Assembly: GCA_026545765.1 (NCBI GenBank)
Contig: CM048841.1
Location: forward strand, 98,599,352-98,663,351
Length of the DNA stretch: 64,000 bases
From: Plantago major
Lineage: Eukaryota; Streptophyta; Magnoliopsida; Lamiales; Plantaginaceae
Direction of reading: 5' to 3'
Positions 33,601-46,026 of this stretch are shown piece after piece; position 1 is the stretch's first letter; the number at the start of each line of letters is the position of its first letter. The notes below the pieces were generated by a model. The model saw nothing but the letters and a program-made list of their open reading frames with translations. It was not told where the DNA came from and made no database searches. The position numbers were made by a program, and so were the translations under genes.

Positions 33601-34455
33601 TTTGGACTAAGTTCTAAACTGGACCAAGATACGAAAATTTACCAATACATTTGTAATATGAAAAAACACTTGAGAGAAAAACACTTGTAATATTATTAAT
33701 TGAAAAAATATTAAATAAAATATTACATAAATACTGCTACTTGAGAATAGAACAACACTTGAGAGAAAATATGAAAACAATTAAATAATTATTAGAAAAA
33801 GAAAATAGAAACAAAAGAGAAGGAGAAAGAAAATGCAATGAAGAGAAAGAAAAGAAAAGAAAAGAAGAAAAAACAGAACACAACAGAACGACCAAAATAT
33901 GAGAGCAATAAAAGAAAAGAAAAAAAGAATTAAAATGATTTAAAAAAAATAAAAGAAAATGGGTTCATATCAGACCCGTGTGATCAATCAGACGGTCATG
34001 AGATGCATTTTGCCTCTCATTAGCGTCTGCAAAATCATCAAACCTCCATCAAACCATTGATGAAGGTGGTGAAAGAATACTCTATAAAAAAATAAACTCT
34101 GTATAATAAAAAAAATTACGGTCCCAACTTGTATATAAATGCTTTTAAGAAAACTCTATTGAGAAATAAACTCTTTATAAGAATATTTTTTGTCGGTTCC
34201 AATGATATTATGTAGTTGAGAATTCCATAAATGGGCCAGGCCGTTTTGTGGAAGGATCAGACTTGCTTGGCACCGGCCTGTAACGTACATTAAGCCCAAA
34301 GTAAGCCCAGAAACAAGGTAGGGTGATTCCAAGTAGTGACATGACAATTTCACAAATCACAATTTCACCAGAAAATAGAATGCAAATTTCTAGGGTTTTG
34401 TGCAGTGAGAAGACGAAACGAATTCCCTTTTCGAATTTCTAGGGTTTGGTGAGCT
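33601..34455. repeat. Duplicated 5' flank of P3
   Basis: Counterpart of 15825-16633 before P2, but uninterrupted up to the gene. It includes CACAATTTCACCAGAAAATAG and the conserved TTCTAGGGTTTGGTGAGCTATGG leader just before the P3 ATG. This is the best view of the original P promoter region. Confidence 0.6.
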
Positions 34456-35920
34456 ATGGAAACCATGTCCGCTGAAGAGAAGAATGCAAATTTACGTGCG
34501 GCTATGGAATCCATGTCCGGTGAAGAGAAGTCTGCTGCTACGTTAGCAGAGTTCCGTGCGACTATGGCTCAGAGAGAGAAAGTGGAGAAAAGATTTAGAA
34601 GTCTCCCGGAAGAGAAGAGGAAGGCCATCTTAGAAAAGAGACTCGAAAATTTAGGAAGAAGGAAAGTTTGCGAGAGTTGGAGAAGAGGGAACTTGTAAGC
34701 ATTTTACATACATTCTGCTCTTTATCAACAATTGATCCCTTAATTTAATTCAATTCAATTCTGCTCTTTTTTTTTGTTTTTAGTGTTCGTTTTCTCTGTT
34801 AAATTGGGAACTACTGATCTGTGGATTGTTGTGTTCAATTTTGTTTCCCTAATTGAATTCAATTCTGCTCTTTTTCGTTGTTGTTATGTTCTGTGTTAAA
34901 TTAGGAACTCATCTATTGATTTGGTTGCCTCTGCAGTAGTAATAAATTTTCTGTTGAATTCTATTTTTATCTTATACTGTGATGATGTGCTGAAATTGAA
35001 CATGCCTTTCACACCTTACCATGATTTTGTTATTTAATTCTCCTTTACTTCTCGTGGTTAAAGGAGGTCGATATGTACATTGAACAAAGCCCTTGCTGTG
35101 CCTTTTGCTCTATCCCGGAGTGGATTCTATCCCGTCAAGATATGGCTTTCTCTTAATTCTTTGTTATTATTTGACTAATTGCTGCAATATGGAAGTATAT
35201 GTAGTAATTATAGTTAATTCTTTTGGTGTGGTTTTATTTTTTTTGTTGGTTCCTTTTCCTTGATGTTTACTAACAATGCTCTTTCCTTTTTTCCTTGAAA
35301 ACAGTTGCCGAATGAAAAATACATATCCATTGAGGTATGGTTTTAATTCCAATGGTAGTAAGATTCTTGTTACTTTACATGAATATGTAGTTGGTGTCTC
35401 GTTTATTGTACATCAAATATGACAAACCTACCTAGCTTTTCATTGTTTGATATCAACATGATCCTGACCCTGCTCATTACTTTTAGGGATCTCATAACTC
35501 CACTTGCATATCTTTTGCAGGGAGTTATTGGAAGTAAAGAGTATTTTCCGTTCGGCTCTCCTGTTAGTCCTAGTGAATATTCCGAATACATGAAGCAAGA
35601 TCGATTTATGGAATTTTGTAAGTTGGCCATCGAAAGCTATAACATAGAGCACGTAAGTGTTCTTTTCACTTGACAATTTATTGCTTGTATCAATGAACAA
35701 TGTTGTAATCATGCGCCTTCTTTTTTAGCAGCATTCAAATTTCGAGCCCGTGGCTGTTGAGAACTTGCATAATTATGGCGTTGCTACTATGCATCATGAA
35801 ATGACATTCACTGCCATGGATGCTAAAGACCCAAACGCTGCTAGGCTGACTTTTGAGGCGGATGTTGTACTAAACAACCGTGGTGAAAAGACAGTTTTGT
35901 ATTGCAAGGGCAAAGAATGA
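34456..35920 (+). pseudogene. Array gene P3, 1-bp frameshift in exon 1
   Basis: Exons: 1 at 34456-34694 (METMSAEEKNANLRAAMES, then AQREKVEKRFRSLPEEKRK), 2 at 35305-35334 (LPNEKYISIE), 3 at 35521-35652 and 4 at 35729-35920 (ends CKGKE, stop). Exon 1 is 239 nt. A single-base loss near 34646 (GAAAATTTAGG against GAAGAGTGGAGG in P2) shifts the last 16 codons, so EWEKREL is read as SWRRGNL and splicing to exon 2 would be out of frame. Apart from that one base the gene looks complete and has the cleanest P promoter. It converges on M5. Confidence 0.7.
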
Positions 35921-36572
35921 AGTCTGGCTATGCCTTGATGTAACTCTCTCTCTTTGGATTAAAAAAAAGGCACTCTCTTTCTTGGCGATTATTAATTGCA
36001 TGTTGATTTAGAATGTGTTTTGTTGATGTTTGGTTGAGTTTTAGGATTTTATTGAACATATACTATATTTTTCTCATCTGTTACTTGAACACACTTACAT
36101 AGTAACTGACTTTTAATTTAATTATTATTTATGTTTTGGGTGCAGGTAAGAATCTGTTGCAGCACTGAGTTGGATTATGGTGTCATGTTATCTTGTCCTG
36201 TTATTTAAGTAATAATAGTTGGCCTTGAACCATATATATATAAATATATTAAATAAATTAAATCTGGACTGTAGGCGTGGAGTATTTGCTACTTTTTTTT
36301 AAATTTATAATGATGACATATTGTATCTTTAATGAATTTAATGGAGAAATTTATTGTATTATACTGTATTCATTCATTCTTAGTTATTTTGCTTGTGAAA
36401 TACTACCATTGTTTCATAATCTTATTCTATGTTGCGCCTTTGTGCAAGGGAAGAAACTGAAGTTTGATCTCATAGTCATCTATAAGTATATGGACACCAG
36501 TTCTTTCTCCATGACTTCACTATTGGTTCCATTTTCAAGTACACCTCGTCCGACGTACTTTATAGCTGTAAA

Positions 36573-36990
36573 CAGTGTTGTTAATCCCGGATAGCGTCGC
36601 GTCGCGCCCAACCGAAAAAACTGGGATAGTGGGATCGCGCTACCGGGATGACCGGGATACTGAAGTTTAATATATGATATGCAATACATTATAACATAAA
36701 CTTAAAACCTTAGAAATAACCCAATTAACGGGTATAAAGTCGGAAATTGAAGAAAAATGGGCTTGGACTTTGTAAATTTGCAATGTATTAGGTTTTAATT
36801 GGGGTAAATGCCAATTTACCCCCAAACTTTAATATCCCGCCCGGTATATCCGGGATCCCGGCTGCAATTCTGCCTGGGATTTTCGGGATTTGCCCGGGAT
36901 GCTATGCTTCCCGGGATGGGCATGTCAATCTCGCCCAGGTGCCAAACCGCACCGGGATCGCGCGGGATCTCGCCGGGATTGACAACACTG
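36573..36990. mobile_element. Short hAT-like MITE (CAGTGTTG ends)
   Basis: 418 bp from CAGTGTTGTTAATCCCGG to CGGGATTGACAACACTG with a perfect 8-bp duplication GCTGTAAA (36565-36572 and 36991-36998). The empty site is present in the P2 and P4 spacers (GAATAGCTGTAAAACTAGCC at about 20908 and 56828). The interior is rich in CCGGGAT/ATCCCGG palindromes. No ORF. Confidence 0.88.
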
Positions 36991-37146
36991 GCTGTAAAAC
37001 TAGCCTTCTTGTCCAAGTGAACAATATAATTTCGAAGTATGTTTTTTATTTATGTACAAGGTTTTAAGTTATGGAGAAGCAACCATTCTCATTGTGCTGA
37101 TGATATAGTATTTATATAGTCTGTGAAATCGAACTTCAATTTCCAG

Positions 37147-37244
37147 TGACAACGAAGCCCAACTCAGTTGGTAAGACGCTTCTCCTCCAACCAATAGATC
37201 GGGGGTTCGAGTCACATTTGCCGTTTCAAAAAAAAATAAAAAAA
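37147..37244 (+). mobile_element. tRNA-related short retroposon, P3 copy
   Basis: Same unit as at 5010, with CTCAGTTGGTAAGACG, GGGGGTTCGAGTCAC and an A-tract broken by one T. It is positionally equivalent in the P/M spacer. Confidence 0.65.
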
Positions 37245-37763
37245 TTGAAGTTTATAGCTGTGATCTGTGTATATAATTCGTTTGATGTTTACTTGAACAA
37301 TATAATGTCTATTGTATGTCACTGCTAAGTATGGTTCTTATTTATGTACATTGCATTAGGCATATAAAATAGACCCAGTACTCCAGTAGACTCGGAAAGC
37401 AGGTGTTGAACTCAGCCCTACGACAAATTCCTTACCGGCACCCAAAACATAAATAAATAATAAAATTAAAAGGCAGTTAATATGTAAGTGTGTTCAAACA
37501 ACAAATGAGAAAACAAAGTATGTTCAATAAAATCCTAAAACTCAACTAAACCTCAACAAAACACATGCTAAGCCTACATGTACTGGTATCAACTACGAAC
37601 CATAATCATGAAATTAATAATCGCCATCAAAGAGAGTGCTTTTTTTTCCTCTATCAAAAGAGTGAGTTACATATAGGAAATTGGAGGAAATGATTCATAA
37701 GAAAAAGGTAAAAATAGAACTTCGTCTCTCAATTCTAATTAGGTTACCTTGCACAACAAGACT

Positions 37764-39114
37764 TCATTCTTTGCACTTGCAATACAAAACTTTCTTTTCA
37801 GCACGTATGTTTAGTACAACATCGGCCTGAAAAGTCAGACTAGCAGCGCTTGGGTCTCTAGCATCCCTGGCAGTGAATGTCAGTTCATGATGCAGAATAC
37901 TAACGCCATAAGACTTCAAGTTCTCAACTGCCACAGCCACGAAATTTGAATGCTGCTAGAAAAGAAATGATTACAATATCACATTTTATTTCAGAATTCT
38001 TCATAGTAAGAACAAGAATTGTCAAGCGAAAAAGAACACTTACGTGCTCTATGTTATAGCTTTCGATGGCCACCTTACAAAGTTCCATAAAACGATCTTG
38101 CTTCAAGAGTTGGGAACATTCACTAGGACTGAGAGGAGAGCCGAAGGGAAAATTCTCTTTAATTCCATTAACTCCCTGCAAAAGATATGCAAGTGCAGTT
38201 ATGAGATCCATAAAAGTAAAGAGCAGGCTCATGTTGATAACAAACAATAAAAAGCCATGTAGGTTTGTCGTATTTGATGTACAGTAAACAAGGCAACAAC
38301 ACCATATCTTGAGGGATTAAAAACCATACCTTAAGGGATATGAATTTTTGATTCGGCAACTGTTTTCAAGGAAAAAGAAAAGAGCATTGTAAGTAAACAT
38401 CAGGAAAAATAACACCACACCAAACGAATTAACGAAGTAACTACAATGACTACAGATACTTCCATCAATTATACAAGTCAATTAGGATATGAATCCAGTA
38501 CCACGATTGAAGTTGCATACATATAGTTTAGTTTGAACTGATCTAATGTAGTTGCAAAAGAGAACCTTATCGACAAACTGATACTATTCCAGCAATCCAG
38601 TAAAGGCACAGCACAGGCTTTGTCAATGTACCAGAAAATCATGGCTTTAGGGGTGGATTGTATGTAAGCCATGTTCGATTTTATCATCATCATCATCGTA
38701 TATAATAAGATAAAAACAGAATTCAATAGACTACTGTAACTTACTCGAACAAATCCATAGATGAGTAGTACCCAGTTTAACAAATAACTTGACAACAACG
38801 AAAAAGAGCAGAATTGAATTCAATTGGGTAAAAATTGAACACAAGAAATCCATAGATCAGTAGTTCCCAAATTAACACAGAAAACGAACAACAAAAAATA
38901 GCAGAATTGAATTCAAGTAAGGGATGAATTATTCATGTAAAATGCTTACAAGTTCCTTCTTCGACCACTCTTCCGAACTGTACTTCTTCTCAAAGTCTTC
39001 CAATTTCTTTTTTATGATGGCCTCCCTCTTCTCTTCAGGGAGACTTCTAAAAAGTTTTTCCGTTTTCTCTCTACGAAGGTTATCCAACTCGAATCCTGGT
39101 GGGAACGATCCCAT
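37764..39114 (-). CDS. Array gene M5, cystatin-like family, all exons open
   Basis: Exons: 39114-38950 (MGSFPPGFELDNLRREK, FEKKYSSEEW subtype with SKKEL end), 38359-38330 (LPNQKFISLK), 38175-38044 (KENFPFGSPLSPSECSQLL) and 37955-37764 (ends CKCKE, stop). Exon lengths are 165/30/132/192, splice sites are GT-AG, and the product has 172 residues. Its 5' flank is destroyed: 57 bp beyond the ATG begins the truncated end of a CACTA element, and about 1.1 kb of the upstream DNA seen at M2, M4 and M6 is missing. A reading frame without its native promoter may be silent or driven from the element. It converges on P3. Confidence 0.62.
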
Positions 39115-39892
39115 AGCTCCCAAACCCTATAAAGTTTTTCCGTTTTCCATGGGAACGATCCCATAGCTCCAGATTCTCTGGTGGGATAACTATCCGTCGC
39201 TAAATAGCGACAAATATTTCTATCCTTCTTCGGCTATTGTTTTCGTAATTGAAGTTACTAGTCTAAAACCCTAACTTTTCTAAATTTGGAATTTTTGTTA
39301 ATTTCGATCAATTGTATGTTTTTAAACTGGTATAGCTTATATTAAGTAGTTGGTTAAGCTTGAGGTTGTGCAATTGATTAATTTATTGTGAAATTGATTT
39401 GTTGGTATGATGTTTGTATTTATGTATGGTATTTATTTTGATGTTTTCGTATATGCATTAGGATTAGTGGTTGTAGTATATTGATGTTTGTAGGATTTGG
39501 TTGAGTATTTGGAGACCATGTAGATTTAGTGATTTTAGTGGTTGTAGTATAATTGGCTCGTATAATTCGTAAAATGCATATAATTTATAATTCGTATAAA
39601 AAATTTGTAATTGTAATGGGAATATAATACATGAATTGGTAATTCGTATAAAAATTGGTAATTCGTATAAAAAAATTTGGTAATTTGTATAATTCGATGG
39701 GAATAGAAATTGGTAATTGTAATAGGAATATAAAAAAATTGCATGAAAAAAACTTTAAATGTAAAATGCATATAATTCATGAAATTTGGAACGTATTATA
39801 ATAAACAATGCAATTATAGCCATGAATTGGAATTGAGTTGAAATTCAACACGATCTAATAAATTCAGATGTGTCAGGTTATATAATCATCCA

Positions 39893-42800
39893 ATGAATCC
39901 CGATCGTTCATGGCTGTACTGTCGTACTGTTAATGGCAGAGTTCAATCTAGTTTTGTGGAAGGGTTTGAAGCCTTCATCGCATTTGCAATGACACATCTG
40001 GCTTGTGTAAAGGGGGGTTTGATAAAGTACCATTGCAAACTGAAAAAATGCAGAAACAAGCAATATTTGACTCCTACAGGGGTAATCGAGCACTTGAAAC
40101 GTAATGGATTCCTGCCTGAGTATGAGGTATGGAATCATCATGGTGAGGAAGCAACACCGTCCATGACATATGAGCAATTTAGGCAGCGTGGAAGGAAGAT
40201 AAAAAAATGAGCAACTTGGGGGGTCAAAGTACATCTAAATCTCATGATTTTCATGACCGGGTCGAAGAAATGGTGTTTAATGCTGTTCAATTCTTGAAAA
40301 ACAAAGTAGAAAAGAAAGGAGCCCCGAGACGACTTACTGGTGCACAAATTCTTGCGGAGATTGATAGGCTGGGTCTTATGAAAGTGACTGAACTTGGGTG
40401 GGAGAAGCATAACAAGAAAATTAGTAACAAATGTGGATGGAAGAAGAGAAGCATCTTCTGGGACTTGACTTATTGAAGCAGTCTTCTTATACGTCACAAC
40501 CTAGATTTCATGCACATTGAGAAGAACGTGTTCGAGAATTGCTTCAACATAATTTGCAACATTCCCGAAAAACAAAGGATAATGTCAAATCTAGAGCCAA
40601 GTTGGATACATGGTGTTAAAAGCCGGAGTTGACAAAGAGGAATGATGAAGGTAAGTGGCCCAAGGCATGTTACACAATTGACAATGAATCTAGGTCAATA
40701 CTGTTTGATTGGGTGAAGGCATTGAAGTTCCCCGACAATTACGCCTCAAAATTGGAGCGGTGTGTGGATTTGAAGAAGACAAAGATGTTTGGGATGAAGA
40801 GCCACGACTGTCATGTGTTCATGGAGAGGCTTATCCCGGTTGCATTTCGAGAACTGCTACCTAAACCTGTCTGGATCGCAATCCCCAAGCTCAGCTTATT
40901 TTTCAAGAATTTATTCACAAGGGTGGTTCACGATCAAGTGTTAGCAAATCTTGAAAGCAACATACCATTGATTCTATGCAAGCTCGAGCGTATCTTTCCA
41001 CCGAGCTTCTTTGATTCTATGGAGCACTTGTCGGTTCACCTTCCACATGAAGCGAGACTTGCTGGACCGGTTCAGTATCGATGGATGTATCCATTCGAGA
41101 GGTGTGAAATAATTGCAATCATGTTGTAGCAAGTAAAGTTGCTCAAATAATATTTTATTGATCTTGATAAAAGCGGTACAATCTCTATTCTAATCCTCTG
41201 ATTCTAGTCTTCTAAAGCGGCGAACTTGGATCTTCAAATTCTTCGTTTTAGGATTTACGACTTCAAAGTCGGGCAAACGTCGATGCGAGGGCTTCTCAGC
41301 TTGATCTCGGATCGAATTATGAACTTGGGAGTGCTTGATGCGAGCGATGACGAACTTCTTGGGGATTTGATGAACTCCACGAAGAACGCTTCTAGATCGT
41401 CACAGGATTTGGCCTTTGATCTTCTTTAGAGGAAGTTTGGCCGGCAGGAAACGTTTCTCCAAGGGCTTTTGAGCTTGATCTTGGATCTAACGATGGTCTT
41501 GGCTTAGATTTGGTGATGAACTTCAAGAACGTTTGCTCGAGTTTCGTCAAGATTATCGGATTTGATCTTCCTTTTGGCGTAGTTGATCTTCCAATAACGT
41601 TTCTCCAAGTGCGTTAAGGCTTCTTCTTGGATCAAACGGTGACTACTCCTGGATTTGTTGATGAACTTCTTGAATACTTGCTAGAACTTTGATGCTGATC
41701 TTGAGAAGACTTGTGATTCTTGCTCTTGATCTTGCTTGCTCTTGCTCTTCTCTTTGCTCCTCTTCTCTTGCTCCCCTTCTTCTTATGCTCCTCTTGATGT
41801 GTTGCTTGGTGTGTAGAAATGAATGAAGGGGGTCATCTATTTATAACACTTTGGAAGGGCATAAGAAGAGCATATTCCCTAGAATATAGGAGCCCATGGC
41901 CCAACTCTTCAACTCTAGCCCATTTTCATTACATTGAGCCCTAGTCCATTAATTCTGGCCCAATTTCACCACATGGAACCCTAGCCCATTACTTCTGGCC
42001 CAATTTTATCATATGTAGCCCGATTTACGCAATTACATGCAGGTCGTCCCATACGACATAATTCGATTTAAATTTATTTAATTTTTATATATTAGAAAAT
42101 AATCCAGCAATTTTAATTTTAGAATTTAATTTAGTAAAATTCCAAAACTACTAGAAAATTGTATTTTATTTTCTAATATATATTTTAAATATCATTTTAA
42201 AGTAGACGAATTTCGTTCGTCTACACATGTACTTAAAATGTCTGAATTTTCCCTAGTTACACTGTCTTACCTGAATATGTATTACAGGTACTTGGGAAAA
42301 TTGAAGAAATATGTCAAGAACAAAGGTAGACCTGAAGGATCGATTGCCAATGCGTACGTTCGAGAGGAAACATCAACCTTCTGCTCCTATTACTTTGAGG
42401 ACCACGTCCCGACAAAGGCATCTAGGACATCTCGAAACGCAGACACATTCGAAATTCAAGAGGATGATGATGTTTCATATTAACAGTTACACTTTATACA
42501 CTTTGCTTTTGGCTGTTTTTAGGGTCTCAGGGAGACCTATGGGACAGAGTAAGAAAGAATACCTGACGGATAAGGAGCTGAAGGCAGCTCAATATTATGT
42601 CCTCACGAATTGTGTTGAGGTTGACAAGTATATGGTGATATTTGCTGGTGAGTACCTTTCTTATTAAAAGCAGCTAAAATTGAACTTTTAACTACAATCC
42701 TCCTAGCTAGTATGTAGACTTATAATCATGTCAATGTCCACAGCGTTTTCAAAGAGCGTTGTATGGAGAAGAATCCTCAGCTGGCAGAGGATACACTTGA

Positions 42801-43496
42801 AGAACTCTTTGACTCAAAGATGGAATCAGAATTTCCAGATTGGTTCAAAGAGTCTGTCCGAGATCCTGTCAACAACGTCACATGCCCTTACTTGAGTGCT
42901 ATAGCAGAGGGACCATTCAAAAAGGTCTACACATTACTATCTTACATAGTCAATGGCCTTAGGTTCCACACGATTGACTCTAACACGGCCATGGCTACAA
43001 GCAATTCTGGGGTGTGTGTCAGGGGGCAAGATTTAGGAACAACAGATTTGTATGATTTCCACGGGAAGCTGAAACGAATAGTGCGCCTTGAATATCCCGG
43101 TTTGCGCTTGAAAAGAACCTTTATTTTGGATGTTGACTGGTATGATCCTAATCCACTTGGTACGAAGAAGAATGAGCAGTATGAAATAGTGACATAAACC
43201 ATAGAAAAAGGTACTAAACTAAGTACGGACCATTTATCTTGGGGACTCAAGCACGGCAAGTGGGGTTTCTTGAATATCCAAGCAGGAAACGCGACAAGGC
43301 GGACTGGTTAGCTGCGATACCTATAGGTGCCCGCTCCAAAGTGGAGTACGTTGAGAAAGACGACTCAATTACCAACTCGTACCAAGAAGAGGTTGTCGAT
43401 GAACAAGCAAAAACTCTTGTACAGGCTCGTGATGTGTTGATAGATCTGCACGAGGACCAGTATGTAGACTTAGACGAGGACGCCCAGGGTATGTGA
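39893..43496 (+). pseudogene. Tnp2-type CACTA transposase, catalytic core deleted
   Basis: Parts in order: the transposase-associated domain (39893-40206; DRSWLYCRTVNGRVQSSFVE, CKLKKCRNKQYL); then directly the post-catalytic region (40207-40620; APRRLTGAQIL, RHNLDFMHIEKNVFEN); DUF4218 (40629-41101 and 42288 on; GMKSHDCHVFMERLIPVAFR, LAGPVQYRWMYPFER, then LGKLKKYVKNKGRPEGSI); and a DUF4216-type C-terminus (42763-43496; GPFKKVYTLLSYIVNGLRFH, KADWLAAIPIGARSKVEYVE). About 300 residues carrying the DDE core expected between the first two parts are missing. A frameshift lies in an A run near 40203, a TGA replaces a tryptophan codon at 40474, and another shift is near 40625. Intron 41102-42287 hosts the solo LTR. 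It cannot make an active transposase. Confidence 0.78.
41125..42225 (-). mobile_element. Solo LTR, same family as 13230, in a Tnp2 intron
   Basis: 1101 bp with TG...CA ends (plus-strand TGTAGCAAG...TCGTCTACA) and 5-bp duplication CATGT at 41120-41124 and 42226-42230. Opposite orientation to the copy at 13230-14607, with clear shared blocks (AGCTTGATCTCGGATCGAATTATG here, its complement at about 14411). A TATA box lies near 41837 on the minus strand. Its minus-strand start has a 9-bp hairpin GTAGACGAA/TTCGTCTAC. Confidence 0.85.
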
Positions 43497-43624
43497 GAAG
43501 GGTTGATTATGTATATAACTAGTTAGTTGTTGATAATACAAGTATTTGTGATTTACATGCTTTTCAAAATGTATGTAGTTATATACTAACACATTTTTCC
43601 TGTATTTGTTGCATGTTTTTGCAG

Positions 43625-45497
43625 ATGCCGCGACATAGGCGACCCACATACCATCCTCCCCCATGCGGCCAGTCAGGGGGTAGTCGAGGAGGGGGGGTCA
43701 GACTCAGAGGAGCCAGGTAGTCAGAGCAGTCGCTCTACGGTTCCTGAGACCCAACCTGGTTCGAGCAGGGGCTCGAATCCGATCTTCGGGAACTTACAGT
43801 ACGACGATTATCCCTACACCGAGCTTGAGGTCGGGGCTCATTGGAAAGGGAAGCCTGTGTTGTTCCCACTGGGTAGAGACAAGTAAGTATTATGCATTCC
43901 TTTATATATATAGAACATACCTTAATATAATTTATGTCACATCATTGTTGTACTATACTAATTAATATTTATTTCTTCTATCTTATACATTGATAACAGG
44001 TTATGGCCTTCAGATGCAGTCGCTAAACTCGATGACATCTTTCGGAGCAAGAGGGAGCCCCCGGGGGAGGGGGGCGAGAAGTGGTCGTGCATCTCGGACC
44101 GGATGAGAGGCGAGTACTTTGATGAGTAGCGGGTAAGTTTAAATCTGACATTCCTTTATTTGTTGTTATAATCGTTGTTTTAATGTGAGTGGTATGTTAG
44201 CCACTATATGTGAGTGGTATGTTAGCCGCTAAATTTGGGTGATATGTTAGTCACCACTGTGTTAGTAAATTTTAGGACAATGTGAGTGGTACGTTAGCCA
44301 CAATATGTGAGTGGTATGTTAACTTGGGTGATATGTTAGTCACCACTGTGTTAGTATATTTTAGGACAATGTGAGTGGTATGTTAGCCACTATATATGAG
44401 TGGTATGTTAGCCGCTAAACTTGTGTGATATGTTAGTCACCATTGAATATGTTATGTTGTGTTATCTTATTAAATTGATGTCTCCATTCACGTTATGTAA
44501 TTTGGATGTTGTCTGTAATTGGGAATGTAGAAAAAGTACTTCATTCCCAACAGGTTACTCCACCTGATATGGCCTAGTTTCGAGTCACTGGGGTCAGCCC
44601 GATACAAGGATATGGTTTGCACTATGAAAAAGATGTGGCGACAAAACAAAAGGCCTGCATGGTGTGATGAGGAGGAATGGGCGCTTTGGGTGGCCTATTG
44701 GACTCGAGCTAATGTTCAGCAGATTGCAGACCAGAACAGAGAGAACTGGCTGACAGAGCCGTCTGAGGGTAAAGGGGTGGCCATATCACCACTATGGGTC
44801 GCAAGCTGTTCTTACGCATCACGTGAAATCTGTAAGTGTACATCTAATTTGGTCAGTTTATTCGTACATGTGTTTTGTGTTTCATTTCTACACTTTAATG
44901 AGTTCCTAGCTAAATGTTTGCATATATATGTTCTTCAGGTGTCTTCAGGGGAGAAGAATACCGCCTTTGAGTACTTTAAAAGAGCCAAGCTGAAGAATAA
45001 CAGATGGGTTGACAACAAGTCCGAGGCTATTGCGGTACGTTAATTTTGGTTAAAGTTCATATTTGTGTAGTACAAGTTATTATGAAAAAACTGTAACTCG
45101 TGATATCTGCATTTTACGATTTCAGACTGAGGTAGAGGCTCAGATCGAGAGGCAGCAGGCCGAAGCGGGTGAGGAGCTGACAATTGAACAACAAAACAAC
45201 ATCTTCTTAGTCGTCAACCCAATGGACAACAAAGGCCGAGTATATGGATTGGTGAGTTTTGGCCCTGTGGTGACTACTCCTACCTACTCAGCATCCCATC
45301 AATCTAGACATCAGGTTTTCACACAGGAGTAGGTCTCGGAGTTTGTGCAGTAACATGTTTCAGAACATGTTGCACGGCTAACAGAGGAAATGGAGCGGCG
45401 AGATAGAGCACTACGGGAGGAAAACGAGCGTCTTCGGTTACAGATGCAGGCTTTCATGTCCAGCTTCGACCAGCAGCCACCCCCGTCCGGTAGTTAG
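43625..45497 (+). pseudogene. Ptta/En/Spm-type second CACTA protein
   Basis: The first exon starts MPRHRRPTYHPPPCG after an AG acceptor and needs a frame change in the G-rich run near 43680 to continue into QYDDYPYTELEVGAHWKGKP. Next come exon 44001-44129 (LWPSDAVAKLDDIFRSKREP, with a TAG near its end), the core (44535-44834; RYKDMVCTMKKMWRQNKRPA, CDEEEWALWVAYW), 44940-45038 (EKNTAFEYFKRAKL, WVDNKSEAIA), 45126-45255 (EVEAQIERQQAEAG, NKGRVYGL) and a C-terminal coiled coil ending at 45497 (LTEEMERRDRALREENERL). The K-S-E and K-G-R-V-Y-G-L signatures are typical of plant transposase family Ptta/En/Spm, thought to bind subterminal repeats. Broken by shifts and stops. Confidence 0.7.
44186..44452. 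repeat. Tandem repeats in the Ptta intron
   Basis: Units built from GTGAGTGGTATGTTAGCCACTATAT and TTGGGTGATATGTTAGTCACCACTG alternate about three times. Each unit contains short inverted halves (GTGGT...ACCAC type), so it is both direct and palindromic. Confidence 0.85.
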
Positions 45498-45708
45498 ATT
45501 TCGACTTGTGTTTTTCTGACTTCTTACTTTAGACTATGTACGGATATTTTATTTCATTACGGATGGTTTGTAACTTTTGTAGAATGATTTTTGTTTAATT
45601 AAAACAATTTCATTATTCTAGATTTACTATCGGACAGTATATTTGTGAAACAGGTGAAATACGAAAACAGGCTGCAAAATATTTTTTAAAAATTAAAAAT
45701 CTGCTTTT

Positions 45709-46026
45709 TTAGCGACGGATAAAATAGCCGTCGCTAAAAAGCAGATTTAAAAAAAACAAAAATCTGTTTGCTTAGCGACGGATAATAAAGCAGATTATAA
45801 AAAAAATCTGTTTTTTTAGCGACGGATAGTTTATCCGTCGTTAAAAGGCCAATTTTTCATTTTTTTTAAAAAATAAAAATCTGCTTTTTAGCGACAGATA
45901 AACTATCCGTCGTCCCACTTCCCGTGGGACGACGACTTTTTTATCCGTCGCTAAGGACTTAGCGACGGATCGACACAGTTTTAGCGACGGATAAATCCGT
46001 CGCTAAAACTGTAGATTCTTGTAGTG
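45709..46026. repeat. CACTA subterminal repeat region and right terminus
   Basis: At least eight copies, in both orientations, of TAGCGACGGAT or its complement spaced by A/T runs, ending in GATTCTTGTAGTG. These are the expected binding sites for the second element protein. Confidence 0.85.

Larger units (their letters stand above)
39171..46026. mobile_element. CACTA (En/Spm) element, left tip lost
   Basis: The right end reads, on the minus strand, CACTACAAGAATCTACAG followed by repeated TAGCGACGGAT/ATCCGTCGCTA subterminal motifs (45709-46026). The left side starts at about 39171 with AGATTCTCTGG and one TATCCGTCGCTAAATAGCGA (39191-39210), but the CACTACAAGA tip is absent. Inside are a Tnp2-type gene and a Ptta-type gene in the plus orientation, as usual for the superfamily. 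A solo LTR is nested at 41125-42225. Confidence 0.85.
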
